Shown piece by piece: positions 42,578 through 50,990 of a stretch of DNA of 64,000 nt. The translations under genes were made by a program, and so were the position numbers. Position 1 is the stretch's first letter. Every line of letters starts with the position of its first letter. The notes beneath the pieces are model-generated. The model ran no database searches and was not told the DNA's origin. It was given only the letters and a program-made list of their open reading frames with translations. The stretch comes from Kineococcus rhizosphaerae (GTDB taxonomy: Bacteria > Actinomycetota > Actinomycetes > Actinomycetales > Kineococcaceae), in NCBI RefSeq assembly GCF_003002055.1, contig NZ_PVZF01000003.1, positions 310,001-374,000 on the forward strand, read 5' to 3'.

Positions 42578-43876
42578 GTGCACTGGCCCTCCCCCGCGCC
42601 GTCGTCGCCGCCCGGTCCGTCCGGGTCGGGCGTCTTCGCGGCCTCCGAGGACCCCGCGGGGTCCATCGCCCCGGTCCGGGTGGGCCGGCAGGGCATCTAC
42701 GACGCCGACCGGCAGCTGGTCGCCTACGAGCTGCTGTTCCGCAACCACGGCCGGGCCTCGGCCGAGCTGGCGGAGGGCTCGGAGCAGGACCACGCGACGT
42801 CGCAGGTCATCAGCGCCACGTTCGGCGACTTCGGGGTGGAGCAGATCGCCGGCGACCGCCTCCTGTTCATCAACCTGACCCGCGGCTTCTTCACGGGTGA
42901 GCTGCCGATCCCCTGCTCGCCGTCCCAGGTCGTCCTGGAGCTGCTGGAGAACGTCGACGTCGACGAGGCCGTGATGGCCGGGCTGCACCGGCTGCGCGCG
43001 CAGGGGTACCGGATCGCGGTCGACGACTTCATCGGCGAGGAGCACCGGCTGCCCGCCGTCGCGCTGGCCGACTACGTCAAGATCGACGTCGAGGCCGCGG
43101 GGGACGACTTCGAGGCGGTCCTCGCGCTGGCCCGGGCGCACAACCCGACGGCGACGATCGTGGTGGAGCGCATCGAGGACGACGCGCTGTTCGCCCGCTG
43201 CCTGGCCGCGGGCGCGCAGCTCTTCCAGGGCTACGGCCTGCAGCGGCCGGTGACCCTGGAGGCGGTGAGCCTGACGCCGTCGCAGCTCGTGTGCCTGCGC
43301 CTGGTCCGGGCGCTGACGGGTGCGGACGCGCCGCTGCGCGAGATCGAGGACCTGGTCGCCTCGGACCCCGCGCTGAGCCTGCGGGTGCTGAAGACGGTGT
43401 CGTCGGCGGCCTTCGGCACCAAGACGGGCATCACGTCGCTGCGCCAGGCGATCGTCCTGCTGGGCCGTCAGCAGCTGTGCTCGTGGGTGGTGCTGATGCT
43501 GCTGGGCGGGGTGACGAGCGTCGACACCGAGGCCCTGACGATGGTCCTGACCCGCGCCGCGGCGTGCGCGCGACTGGCGGCCGGGCACGCCGACGAGGCG
43601 TACACGGTGGGTCTGCTGTCCGGGGTGGCGACGGTGCTGGGGATGCGTGACGCCGAGCTCGTCGAGACGACGGGGGTGGCGCACTCGGTGCGCGCGGCGC
43701 TGGTCGAGCGGACGGGTCCGGCGGGCAAGGCGCTGCGTGCCGTGCTCGCCTACGAGGAGGATGAACCGTTCGTCATCACGGACGCCGGGCACGCCGTCTA
43801 CGAGGTCTCCCGCGCCTACCTCGCTGCTCTCAGTGGCGCTATGGTCACCGTGAGTTCCGTTCTGGACCATCCCTGA
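42578..43876 (+). CDS. EAL-HDOD signalling protein (YuxH-like, degenerate EAL)
   Basis: A 432-residue protein. The GTG at 42578 is chosen for its GGGGAGG site 5 bp upstream; in-frame GTGs occur up to 42512. An EAL-fold domain (about 30-230) keeps YELLFRN, VVLELLENV, VDDFIGEE and YVKIDVE but lacks the canonical EAL tripeptide, so c-di-GMP hydrolysis is doubtful. An HDOD domain follows (IEDLVASDPALSLRVLKTVSSAAFG). Such proteins are signalling adaptors, sometimes linked to motility. Confidence 0.88.
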   Translation: MHWPSPAPSSPPGPSGSGVFAASEDPAGSIAPVRVGRQGIYDADRQLVAYELLFRNHGRASAELAEGSEQDHATSQVISATFGDFGVEQIAGDRLLFINLTRGFFTGELPIPCSPSQVVLELLENVDVDEAVMAGLHRLRAQGYRIAVDDFIGEEHRLPAVALADYVKIDVEAAGDDFEAVLALARAHNPTATIVVERIEDDALFARCLAAGAQLFQGYGLQRPVTLEAVSLTPSQLVCLRLVRALTGADAPLREIEDLVASDPALSLRVLKTVSSAAFGTKTGITSLRQAIVLLGRQQLCSWVVLMLLGGVTSVDTEALTMVLTRAAACARLAAGHADEAYTVGLLSGVATVLGMRDAELVETTGVAHSVRAALVERTGPAGKALRAVLAYEEDEPFVITDAGHAVYEVSRAYLAALSGAMVTVSSVLDHP

Positions 43877-43930
43877 GGCCGGACACCCCTCCGGGGTGAC
43901 GTGCCCGCACCCCGGACCTACGCTGACCGC

Positions 43931-44407
43931 GTGACCGAGAGCCGGGACGACACCCCCACCGGGGCGACGGGCGCCGTCCCCACCGGTCCCGTCGACGAGG
44001 GTGAGGAACGCGCCCTCGAACTGGCGCACCGCGTGTTCGAGCACGCCCGCAACGGCCGCGTGCGCGAGCTGTCCGGCTACCTCGACCTCGGCGTCCCGGT
44101 GAACTCCACCGACAGCGACGGCAACTCCCTGGTGATGCTCGCCGCCTACCACGGCCACCCCCGCACCGTCCTGGCCCTCCTGGAGCGCGGCGCCGACCCC
44201 GACCGGGCCAACAGCCGCGGTCAGACCCCACTGGCCGGTGCCGTCTTCAAGGGCGAGCGCGAGGTCGTCGCCGCCCTCGTCGCCGCCGACGCCGACCCCT
44301 ACCTCGGCTCCCCCAACGCCCTGGAGTCCGCGCGCTTCTTCGGCCGCGAGGACCTGCTCGAGCTCCTCGAGGTCCCCGAGGTCCCCGAGGTCCCCGAGGT
44401 CGACTGA
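43931..44407 (+). CDS. Ankyrin-repeat protein
   Basis: A 158-residue protein from the GTG at 43931, 6 bp after TACGCT and hence probably leaderless; an upstream in-frame GTG exists at 43901. Three ankyrin units are visible: GRVRELSGYLDLGVPVN, DGNSLVMLAAYHGHPRTVLA and RGQTPLAGAVFKGEREVVAA. The C-terminus is an EVP repeat from a 9-bp tandem repeat. Small bacterial ankyrin proteins mediate protein contacts; the partner is unknown. TrkH follows. Confidence 0.87.
   Translation: MTESRDDTPTGATGAVPTGPVDEGEERALELAHRVFEHARNGRVRELSGYLDLGVPVNSTDSDGNSLVMLAAYHGHPRTVLALLERGADPDRANSRGQTPLAGAVFKGEREVVAALVAADADPYLGSPNALESARFFGREDLLELLEVPEVPEVPEVD
44369..44402 (+). repeat. 9-bp tandem repeat encoding the EVP tail
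   Basis: GAGGTCCCC repeats three full times plus a partial copy at the 3' end of the ankyrin gene, giving E-V-P repeats just before the stop. Such a tract can change length by slippage without shifting the frame. Confidence 0.9.
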
Positions 44408-44489
44408 CCCGCGGGCCCGGATCGGTAGCCTGGGCCGGTCGGCGCGACCGCGGCGGCCGGGGAGCAGCAGACAGCGGCGGAGGCAGTTC

Positions 44490-45845
44490 GTGGTGGAGGC
44501 CAAGGCCCCCCGGAGACCGCGCGTCCTGCGCCACCCGGCCCAGGTCGTCGCCCTCGGCTTCGCCGCCGCCGTCGCCGTCGGGACCGCCCTGCTGTGGCTG
44601 CCCCCGGCCCGCCGCGGCGAAGGCTCCGCCACCTTCGTCGAAGCCCTCTTCACCGCCGTCAGCGCCCTGTGCGTCACCGGTCACGTCGTCGTCGACACCC
44701 GCGAGCACTGGTCGAGCCTCGGCCTCGTCGTCATCCTCGCCCTCGCCCAGGTCGGCGGGTTCGGGATCATGACCTCGGCCTCCCTGCTCGGCGTCTTCGC
44801 CTCCCGGCGCCTCGGGCTGCGCTCGCGGATGCTCACCGCGACCGAGTCGCGCGGGTTCGACCTCGGCGACGTGCGCACGGTCCTGCTGGGCGTCGTGCGC
44901 GTCTCCGTCGTCGTCGAGCTCGTCACCGCCGTCCTGCTGACCCTGCGCCTGCTCGTCGGGTACGACCGGCCCGTGGCCTCCGCGCTGTGGGAGGGCGTGT
45001 TCCTGGCCGTCTCCTCGTTCAACAACGCCGGCTTCGCCCTGCGCTCGGGGAGCATGACCGACTTCGTCTCCGACCCCTGGATGTGCCTGCCCGTGGTGGG
45101 CGCCTCGTTCCTCGGGGCCCTGGGTTTCCCGGTGCTGCTGGAGCTGCGCAAGCAGTTCCGGGCCCCCAAGCTGTGGTCGCTGCACACCAAGCTCACGCTG
45201 GCCACCACGATCCCGCTGCTGGTGGTCGGGACGTTCTTCCTGACCGTCAACGAGTGGCGCAACCCGGCGACCCTGGGCCACCTCGACTGGTGGGCCCGCC
45301 CCCTGGCCGGTCTCTTCCAGGCCGCCGCCACCCGCAGCTCGGGGTTCAACTCGATCGACGTCACGCAGATGAACGGCGGCTCGTGGCTCGTCATGGACGT
45401 GCTGATGTTCATCGGCGGCGGTTCCGCGTCGACCGCGGGCGGCATCAAGGTCACGACGTTCGCCCTCCTGGCGGTCGCCGTCCTCGCCGAGTTCCGCGGC
45501 GAGCCGACCGTCACGCTGTTCCACCGCAAGGTCGCCGACCGCGTGGTGCGCCAGGCCCTCACGGTCGCCCTGGCCTCCCTCGGCGTCGTCGTCGTGGCCA
45601 CCACCGTCCTCGTCGAGATGACCGGCGCCCCGCTGGACCAGGTCGTCTTCGAGGTCGTGTCCTCCTTCGCGACCGTCGGGCTCAGCTCCGGCCTGCTGCT
45701 GCAGCTGCCCGACACCGGCCAGGTCGTCCTGGCGCTGCTCATGTTCCTCGGCCGCATCGGGCCGATCACGCTCGGCGCCGCCCTGGCGCTGCGCGAACGC
45801 ACTCGGTTGTACGAGTACCCCGAAGGAAGGCCGATCATTGGGTAG
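44490..45845 (+). CDS. TrkH/KtrB-family potassium channel subunit
   Basis: A 451-residue membrane protein with four M1-P-M2 repeats. Selectivity-loop regions are SALCVTGHVVVD, SSFNNAGFALRSG, TRSSGFNSIDV and SSFATVGLSSGL, each with the key Gly. GGGSASTAGGIKVTTFA is the TrkH gating loop. The GTG at 44490 has CGGAGG 6 bp upstream. It imports K+ together with the regulator encoded next. Confidence 0.93.
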   Translation: MVEAKAPRRPRVLRHPAQVVALGFAAAVAVGTALLWLPPARRGEGSATFVEALFTAVSALCVTGHVVVDTREHWSSLGLVVILALAQVGGFGIMTSASLLGVFASRRLGLRSRMLTATESRGFDLGDVRTVLLGVVRVSVVVELVTAVLLTLRLLVGYDRPVASALWEGVFLAVSSFNNAGFALRSGSMTDFVSDPWMCLPVVGASFLGALGFPVLLELRKQFRAPKLWSLHTKLTLATTIPLLVVGTFFLTVNEWRNPATLGHLDWWARPLAGLFQAAATRSSGFNSIDVTQMNGGSWLVMDVLMFIGGGSASTAGGIKVTTFALLAVAVLAEFRGEPTVTLFHRKVADRVVRQALTVALASLGVVVVATTVLVEMTGAPLDQVVFEVVSSFATVGLSSGLLLQLPDTGQVVLALLMFLGRIGPITLGAALALRERTRLYEYPEGRPIIG

Positions 45846-46518
45846 CAGACGTTCGGCGCTCGCGAGCCCCCGCTCGGTCGTCGTCATCGGCCTCGGCCGG
45901 TTCGGGCGGTCCCTGGCCCTGGAACTCATGGAGGACGGGCAGGTCGACGTCCTCGGCATCGACAACGACCCCGCCCTCGTGGACGAGCTCGCGGGGTCGC
46001 TGACCCACGCGGTCGTGGCCGACTCCACCAAGGAGGAGGCGCTGCGGCAGTTGTCCGTGCACGAGTTCGACCGCGCCGTCGTGGGCATCGGCACGAACCT
46101 CGAGGCGAGCATCCTGACCGTCTCGGTGCTGCTGCAGTTCGGCATCCGCAACGTGTGGGCGAAGGCGATCAGCGAGTCGCACGCGCGCATCCTCACCCAG
46201 CTCGGGGCGCACAAGGTCATCCGTCCGGAGCACGAGATGGGGTTGCGCGTCGCCCACCTGGTCCGCGGGCGGATGCTGGACTACATCGAGTTCGACGACG
46301 GCTACGCCATGGTCAAGACGACCCCTCCGGCGCCCATCGTCGGCAAGAGCCTGGGCCAGGTGAAGCTGCGCAGCACCTACAAGGTCACGGTGGTCGCCCA
46401 CCACCGCGCCGGGGACGGGTTCACCTACGCGACGCCCGAGACCGTCCTCGCGGCCGACGACGTGATCATCGTGTCCGGCCAGATCCGCGACGTCGAGGCG
46501 TTCAGCGCCCTGTCCTGA
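45838..46518 (+). CDS. TrkA/KtrA-type potassium uptake regulator
   Basis: A 226-residue protein with the N-terminal RCK Rossmann motif VIGLGRFGRSLALEL and acidic IDNDPALVDEL (NAD/ATP ribose binding), and a C-terminal RCK_C domain (VGKSLGQVKLRSTYKVTVV, DDVIIVSGQ). The TTG start lies inside the last codons of the channel gene, with GAAGG upstream, so the two are translationally coupled. It gates the K+ channel in response to nucleotides. Confidence 0.94.
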   Translation: MGSRRSALASPRSVVVIGLGRFGRSLALELMEDGQVDVLGIDNDPALVDELAGSLTHAVVADSTKEEALRQLSVHEFDRAVVGIGTNLEASILTVSVLLQFGIRNVWAKAISESHARILTQLGAHKVIRPEHEMGLRVAHLVRGRMLDYIEFDDGYAMVKTTPPAPIVGKSLGQVKLRSTYKVTVVAHHRAGDGFTYATPETVLAADDVIIVSGQIRDVEAFSALS

Positions 46519-46523
46519 GGCCC

Positions 46524-46601
46524 CTCTTCCCGCGCATCGCACACGACGGACCCTCGAACGCGGGCGCTCGGGGGTCCGTCGTGTGCGATGCGCGGGAAGA
46601 G
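46524..46601. repeat. Long perfect inverted repeat (30-bp arms) after trkA
   Basis: Arms at 46524-46553 and 46572-46601 are exact reverse complements around an 18-nt loop. The core reads CCCGCGCATCGCACACGACG. The arm sequence is nearly the same as that of the repeat at 34344-34457. It lies between the convergent trkA and small minus-strand frame and could stop transcription both ways. Confidence 0.9.
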
Positions 46602-46605
46602 AGGG

Positions 46606-46773
46606 TCAGCGCTCCGCGTCGGCGGAGTCGTCGTTGTCGCGCCGGTCGACCCCGGGCAGCCGGCGGCGTTCGGGTTCGCCGCGCTCGACCCTGGTCAGGT
46701 CGATCGTGCTCCGCCGGTCCACGCGCCGCCGGCGCTCGTCCTCGGCGTGGTCAACCGCTGCCTCGTCACTCAC
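46606..46773 (-). CDS. Small hypothetical basic/acidic protein
   Basis: A 55-codon frame from a GTG at 46773 (VSDEAAVDHAED start), very rich in Arg and Asp/Glu, ending DNDDSADAER. No ribosome-binding site is evident. It fills the gap between the long inverted repeat and the MarR promoter. The composition resembles small actinobacterial hypotheticals, but coding status is uncertain. Confidence 0.45.
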   Translation of the reverse strand: MSDEAAVDHAEDERRRRVDRRSTIDLTRVERGEPERRRLPGVDRRDNDDSADAER

Positions 46774-46810
46774 AGCACAAGCTCACCACGCTGCGTGGAC
46801 CCCTGTCACG

Positions 46811-46852
46811 TTGCCGAGCGGCACACACCGACATATAGTGTCCCTATGCAAC
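46811..46852 (+). promoter_or_regulatory. Leaderless promoter and candidate operator of the MarR-MFS unit
   Basis: TTGCCG (46811-46816) and TATAGT (46834-46839) are separated by 17 bp and the ATG follows 6 bp after the -10. ATAG-N5-CTAT across 46835-46847 overlaps the -10 and start and is a plausible MarR autoregulatory site. Confidence 0.7.
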
Positions 46853-47298
46853 TTGATGAGCTGGCCGAGCGGCTGCTCCTCAGCTGCTCGGTCCTGACGC
46901 GCAGCGCCACCGCGGCGGCCCCCGGCACCAGCCTGTCCCTGACCCAGGCCCGCGTCCTGGGCAACCTGGACCGCCTCGGGCCCCAGCGGATCAGCCGGCT
47001 GGCCGAGCTCGAACGCTGCGCCCAGCCGTCCATGACGAGCCTCGTCACCCGCCTCGGGGACGCCGGCCACGTGCGCCGCACGGCCGACCCCCTCGACGCG
47101 CGGGCGGTCCTCGTCGAGCTCACCGCCACCGGACGCGCCGCGCTCGTGGCCGACCGGCAGCGGCTGTGCGCCCCGGTGGCGCGGACCCTGCACGACCTGC
47201 CGGTGGACACCGGCGACCTCGAACGACTGACCGGCCTGCTCGAGGAGATCACCCACCACCTCGAAACCGGGAGGACCACCCGTGTCGCAACGCTCTGA
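46846..47298 (+). CDS. MarR-family regulator
   Basis: A 150-residue protein. Winged helix: RISRLAELERCAQPSMTSLVTRLGDAGHVRRTADPLDARAVLVELT, shown here only as LAELERCAQPSMTSLV and the wing DPLDARAV. The ATG at 46846 is supported by the leaderless promoter. Its 3' end overlaps the MFS start by 17 bp, so regulator and transporter are coupled; the transporter is the likely target. Confidence 0.92.
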   Translation: MQLDELAERLLLSCSVLTRSATAAAPGTSLSLTQARVLGNLDRLGPQRISRLAELERCAQPSMTSLVTRLGDAGHVRRTADPLDARAVLVELTATGRAALVADRQRLCAPVARTLHDLPVDTGDLERLTGLLEEITHHLETGRTTRVATL

Positions 47299-48553
47299 CA
47301 CCGCCCCTGGCACCGCCACCAGCACCGCCCCCGATGCGAGGCCGCAGATCCTGAAGCAGCCCGTCGCCGTCTGGGCCGTCGCCTTCGCCGCCGTCGTGTC
47401 CTTCATGGGCATCGGCCTCGTCGACCCCATCCTGCCCGCCATCGCCGGCCAGCTCGGCGCGACCAAGGCCCAGACGCTCCTGCTGTTCACGTCCTACCTC
47501 GGCATCACGGGCCTGGCGATGCTGCTCACCGGCTGGGTGTCCAGCCGCGTCGGCGCCAAGAGGACGCTGATGGCCGGGCTCGTGCTCATCGTCGTGTTCG
47601 CCGCGCTCGCCGGCTCGTCGCACTCCATCGCGCAGATCGTCGGCTTCCGCGCCGGCTGGGGCCTGGGCAACTCGCTGTTCATCGCCACGGCCCTGGCGAC
47701 GATCGTCGGCGCCGCCAGCGGCGGCATGGCCAACGCGATCATCCTCTACGAGGCCGCCCTCGGCCTCGGCATCGCCACCGGCCCCCTGCTCGGCGGCCTG
47801 CTCGGCGAGGTCTCCTGGCGCGGGCCGTTCTTCGGGACCGCCGTGCTCATGGCGGTCGCGTTCATCGCCATCGTGACGATGCTGCCCGCCACCCCGAAGC
47901 CCGCCGTCCGCGCCTCGATCAAGGACCCGGTCCGCGCGCTGCGCCACCCCGGCCTGCGGACCGTCGCGGCCATGGCGTTCCTCTACAACTTCGGGTTCTT
48001 CACCCTGCTGGCCTACACGCCGTTCGCGCTGGAGATCTCCTCCCCCATCAAGCTCGGGCTCGTGTTCTTCGGCTGGGGCGTCTGCCTCGCCGTCGCCTCC
48101 GTCGCCCTGGCCCCGCGGCTGCAGCGCCGGTTCGGCACGGTCCCGGTCGTCTCGGCGATGCTGGCGCTGTTCGCGCTCGTCCTGCTCGTCGAGGCCGTGT
48201 TCGTGGAGACCAAGCCGGTGCTCGTCGTCGGGACGATCGTCGCCGGGGTCTTCCTGGGCGTGAACAACACCATCGTCACCGAACTCGTCATGGAGGTCTC
48301 CCCCGTCCAGCGCTCCACGGCGTCGGCGGCGTACTCCTTCGTCCGCTTCATCGGCGGCGCCATCGCCGCGTGGGCGGCCGGGGAGCTCGGGGAGGTCTTC
48401 ACCGACTGGTCGCCGTTCGTGCTCGGGGCGCTCGGCGTGCTCGTGGGGCTCCTCGTCCTGACCGCCGGCCGCCGCCACCTCGTGGTCGTGCACGGCGAAC
48501 CCGCCCCGCACTCGCCCGCCGAGGCGCAGGCCGTCACCGCCGGCGACGCCTGA
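47282..48553 (+). CDS. MFS exporter, DHA1-type (about 12 membrane segments)
   Basis: A 423-residue protein with motif A LTGWVSSRVGAKRTLMAG and motif C-like GLGIATGPLLGGLLGE, which identify drug:H+ antiporters. FMGIGLVDPILPAIA is the typical first helix of this family. It follows MarR in one unit and probably exports the compound that the regulator senses. Confidence 0.92.
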   Translation: MSQRSDTAPGTATSTAPDARPQILKQPVAVWAVAFAAVVSFMGIGLVDPILPAIAGQLGATKAQTLLLFTSYLGITGLAMLLTGWVSSRVGAKRTLMAGLVLIVVFAALAGSSHSIAQIVGFRAGWGLGNSLFIATALATIVGAASGGMANAIILYEAALGLGIATGPLLGGLLGEVSWRGPFFGTAVLMAVAFIAIVTMLPATPKPAVRASIKDPVRALRHPGLRTVAAMAFLYNFGFFTLLAYTPFALEISSPIKLGLVFFGWGVCLAVASVALAPRLQRRFGTVPVVSAMLALFALVLLVEAVFVETKPVLVVGTIVAGVFLGVNNTIVTELVMEVSPVQRSTASAAYSFVRFIGGAIAAWAAGELGEVFTDWSPFVLGALGVLVGLLVLTAGRRHLVVVHGEPAPHSPAEAQAVTAGDA

Positions 48554-48561
48554 GCTCGCCG

Positions 48562-48626
48562 GGGGAACGGCACGTTGCCTCCCCGGTCCCTTTCACCGGG
48601 ACCGAGGAGGCAACGTGCCGTTCCCC
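48562..48626. repeat. Compound long palindrome between MFS and thymidine kinase genes
   Basis: Outer arms (48562-48582 and 48606-48626) are perfect over 21 bp, with core GGAACGGCACGTTGCCTCC. Inside, CGGTCCC and GGGACCG pair over a 7-nt loop with one unpaired base on each side. The whole 65 nt can fold into one hairpin. The arm sequence is unrelated to the 34.3/46.5-kb pair. It begins 9 bp after the MFS stop. Confidence 0.9.
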
Positions 48627-48659
48627 TGCGACCGCGGACGTGCGGCAGGATGGACGCCC

Positions 48660-49316
48660 GTGGCCGAACTCGTGTTCTTCTCCGGGACGATGGACTGCGG
48701 GAAGTCGACGCTCGCGCTGCAGACCGACCACAACCACCGCGTCCAGGGCCGCCGGGGACTGCTGTTCACCCGGTTCGACCGCGCCGGCGAGGCGACGATC
48801 TCCAGCCGCATCGGGCTGGCCCGTCCCGCGCTGGAGGTCGGTGAGACCACCGACCTGTGGCGGGAGGTGAGCGACCGGCACGCGGCCGACCCCATCGACT
48901 ACGTCGTGTGCGACGAGGCGCAGTTCTACGCCCCCGAGCAGGTCGAGCAGCTCGCCCGGCTCGTCGACGACCTCGAGATCGACGTGTTCGCGTTCGGGAT
49001 CACCTCGGACTTCCGCACCCGGTTGTTCCCGGGGTCGGCGCGCTTCGTCGAACTCGCCGACCGCGTCCAGGTCCCCCAGGTGGAGGCGCTGTGCTGGTGC
49101 GGGCGGCGCGCCACCCACAACGCCCGCACGGTCGACGGCGTCATGGTCGTGGCCGGGGAGCAGGTCGTCGTCGGCGACGTCGGTCAGCCCGAGGGGACCC
49201 TGGACGTCGGCGACGTGGGCACCGTGGAGTACGAGGTGCTGTGCCGGCGGCACCACACGCGCCGGCAGACGAAGGCGTTCCGCGCGATCGACCTGCGCGA
49301 GCGTCAGCTCTCGTAG
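48660..49316 (+). CDS. tdk: Thymidine kinase (type II)
   Basis: A 218-residue protein with P-loop FSGTMDCGKST, Walker-B-like VVCDEAQFY and the zinc-binding cysteines CWCG...CRRHH. TVEYEVLC and the lasso loop fit type II enzymes. The GTG at 48660 gives the natural N-terminus (VAELVFFSGTMD); an earlier start would lie in the palindrome. It salvages thymidine to dTMP. Confidence 0.95.
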   Translation: MAELVFFSGTMDCGKSTLALQTDHNHRVQGRRGLLFTRFDRAGEATISSRIGLARPALEVGETTDLWREVSDRHAADPIDYVVCDEAQFYAPEQVEQLARLVDDLEIDVFAFGITSDFRTRLFPGSARFVELADRVQVPQVEALCWCGRRATHNARTVDGVMVVAGEQVVVGDVGQPEGTLDVGDVGTVEYEVLCRRHHTRRQTKAFRAIDLRERQLS

Positions 49317-49795
49317 CCCAGGGCCGTCGCCTCGGTGAGGTCGACGTCGCCGGCGGCGGCGGCGAACCGCGTGAAACCCTCGCGGACGTGGTCGCGGTCC
49401 TGCTCGTCGAGGCGCTCCAGCACCGCTTCGAACTCGGCGCGACGGCGCTCCAGCACGGCGTCGACGAGGACGCGCGCCTTGTCCGTCGGGGCGACGAGCA
49501 CCTCGCGCCGGGTGTCGGGGTTGTCCTCGCGCGTGACCCACCCGGCGGCGACCAGCCGGTCGACCGCCCGCGTGAAGGTCGAGGGGTGCACGCCGATCGC
49601 CGCCGCCAGCGCCCCGCTGCGCAGCGGCCCGCGCGCGCAGATGAGCACGAGGACGCGGTACTGCTGCAGCGTGAGGGACTCCAGGGCGTCCGCGAGGGAG
49701 CGGACGGAGATGCCGACGACGGCACGGGACCCCGCGAGCACGGCCTCGACGAGGTCGTCCTCGACGTCGTCGGCCTGTTCCTCGGGTGAGATCAC
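49304..49795 (-). CDS. MarR-family regulator
   Basis: A 163-residue protein with the MarR winged helix (LAAAIGVHPSTFTRAVDRLVAAGWVTRE split; wing DNPDTRREVLVAP). The GTG at 49795 follows TAGCAT by 7 bp, so a leaderless mRNA is likely. The gene converges on thymidine kinase and overlaps its end by 13 bp. The regulatory target is unknown. Confidence 0.9.
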   Translation of the reverse strand: MISPEEQADDVEDDLVEAVLAGSRAVVGISVRSLADALESLTLQQYRVLVLICARGPLRSGALAAAIGVHPSTFTRAVDRLVAAGWVTREDNPDTRREVLVAPTDKARVLVDAVLERRRAEFEAVLERLDEQDRDHVREGFTRFAAAAGDVDLTEATALGYES

Positions 49796-49906
49796 GCGTG
49801 GATGCTAGTAGTTCTGCAGCGGTCCGCGCGGCGAGTCGGCCGACCCCGCCCGCCCGGAGGGCACCCCCGCGTGCGGTCCACCCCGGGCACGGAGCACGAT
49901 GCGGGC

Positions 49907-50152
49907 ATGGACGAGCGCGACATCCACCACCAGATCACCGAGCTGGTCGCCACCGAGCACCGCCTGCGCGAAGCGCTGGCGGCCGGTGAGCTGACCGCCG
50001 ACGAGGAGCACGCCCAGCTGCGAGCCGCCGAGGAGGCCCTGGACCAGTGCTGGGACCTGCTGCGCCAGCGCGACGCGCGGCGGGCCGCGGGCCAGGACCC
50101 CGCGGGCGCCCAGGCCCGCCCGGTGAGCGAGGTCGAGCACTACCAGCAGTAA
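49907..50152 (+). CDS. DUF2630-family protein
   Basis: An 81-residue helical protein (IHHQITELVATEHRLREAL, LDQCWDLLRQRDARR, PVSEVEHYQQ) matching the actinobacterial DUF2630 pattern over its full length. It is probably a small coiled-coil protein; no function is established. No Shine-Dalgarno sequence lies close to the ATG, so it may be leaderless. Confidence 0.9.
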   Translation: MDERDIHHQITELVATEHRLREALAAGELTADEEHAQLRAAEEALDQCWDLLRQRDARRAAGQDPAGAQARPVSEVEHYQQ

Positions 50153-50165
50153 AGGGCTTGCGGGG

Positions 50166-50211
50166 CCACCGGTCGCGTCGGCCAGAGTGGACGGCATGAC
50201 GCGACCGGTGG
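50166..50211. repeat. Perfect 14-bp inverted repeat bracketing a leaderless start
   Basis: CCACCGGTCGCGTC (50166-50179) and GACGCGACCGGTGG (50198-50211) flank an 18-nt spacer that contains the presumed -10 and the first two bases of the SDR start ATG at 50196. It is either an operator over the promoter or a hairpin holding the start codon. Confidence 0.8.
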
Positions 50212-50951
50212 TGCTCGTGACGGGGGTCGGACGACGGGTCGGCATCGGCGCCGGCCTCGCAACCCGACTGGCCCACGACGGGTGGGACGTGGCGACGAGC
50301 CACTGGACGCCCTACGACGAGCGCATGCCGTGGGGACCGCAGCCCCACGACCCCGACGACGTGCACGCCGGGCTGCGGGCCGCGGGGGCCCGCACGGTCG
50401 CCGTCCCGGCGGACCTGAGCGACCCGGCCGTCCCCGCCCGGCTCTTCGAGACCGTCGAGGCCGAGCTCGGGCCCGTGACGGCCCTGGTCCTGAGCCACGC
50501 CGAGTCGGTGGACTCCTCGATCCTGGACACGACGGTGGAGAGCTTCGACCGGCACGTCGCGGTGAACGCCCGGGCCTCGTGGCTGCTCGTCGCGGAGTTC
50601 TCCCGCCGGTTCCGGGCCGTCCCCGGCAGCGGGCGCATCGTGGCGCTGACCAGCGACCACACGGTGCACAACCTGCCCTACGGCGCGAGCAAGGGGGCGC
50701 TGGACCGGATCGTGCTGGCCGCCGCCCGGGAACTGCAGGAGCAGCGCATCACGGCGAACGTCGTCAACCCCGGTCCGGTCGACACCGGGTGGATGGACGA
50801 CGACCTGCGCGCCTCCTGCCTGGAGCGCAACCCCCTGGGGCGGATGGGCACCCCCGCCGACACCGCCAACCTCGTCGCGTTCCTGCTCTCGGAGCAGGGC
50901 GGGTGGATCAACGGCCAGCTGCTGTTCTCCGACGGGGGCTGGAAGGCCTGA
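50196..50951 (+). CDS. Short-chain dehydrogenase/reductase
   Basis: A 251-residue SDR. The cofactor motif is the atypical [10 protein letters not shown], and the catalytic region is [19 protein letters not shown] with YxxxK. NAG is replaced by SHA (VLSHAESV). [10 protein letters not shown] and the C-terminus [15 protein letters not shown] are standard. The altered glycine loop resembles enzymes annotated as 3-ketoacyl-ACP reductase-like. ATG at 50196 preferred; an in-frame GTG lies at 50187. An IclR gene follows. Confidence 0.88.
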   Translation: MTRPVVLVTGVGRRVGIGAGLATRLAHDGWDVATSHWTPYDERMPWGPQPHDPDDVHAGLRAAGARTVAVPADLSDPAVPARLFETVEAELGPVTALVLSHAESVDSSILDTTVESFDRHVAVNARASWLLVAEFSRRFRAVPGSGRIVALTSDHTVHNLPYGASKGALDRIVLAAARELQEQRITANVVNPGPVDTGWMDDDLRASCLERNPLGRMGTPADTANLVAFLLSEQGGWINGQLLFSDGGWKA

Positions 50952-50990
50952 GGCGCGCACCCAGCGCACGGGCTCTGGCACACTGCGCCG

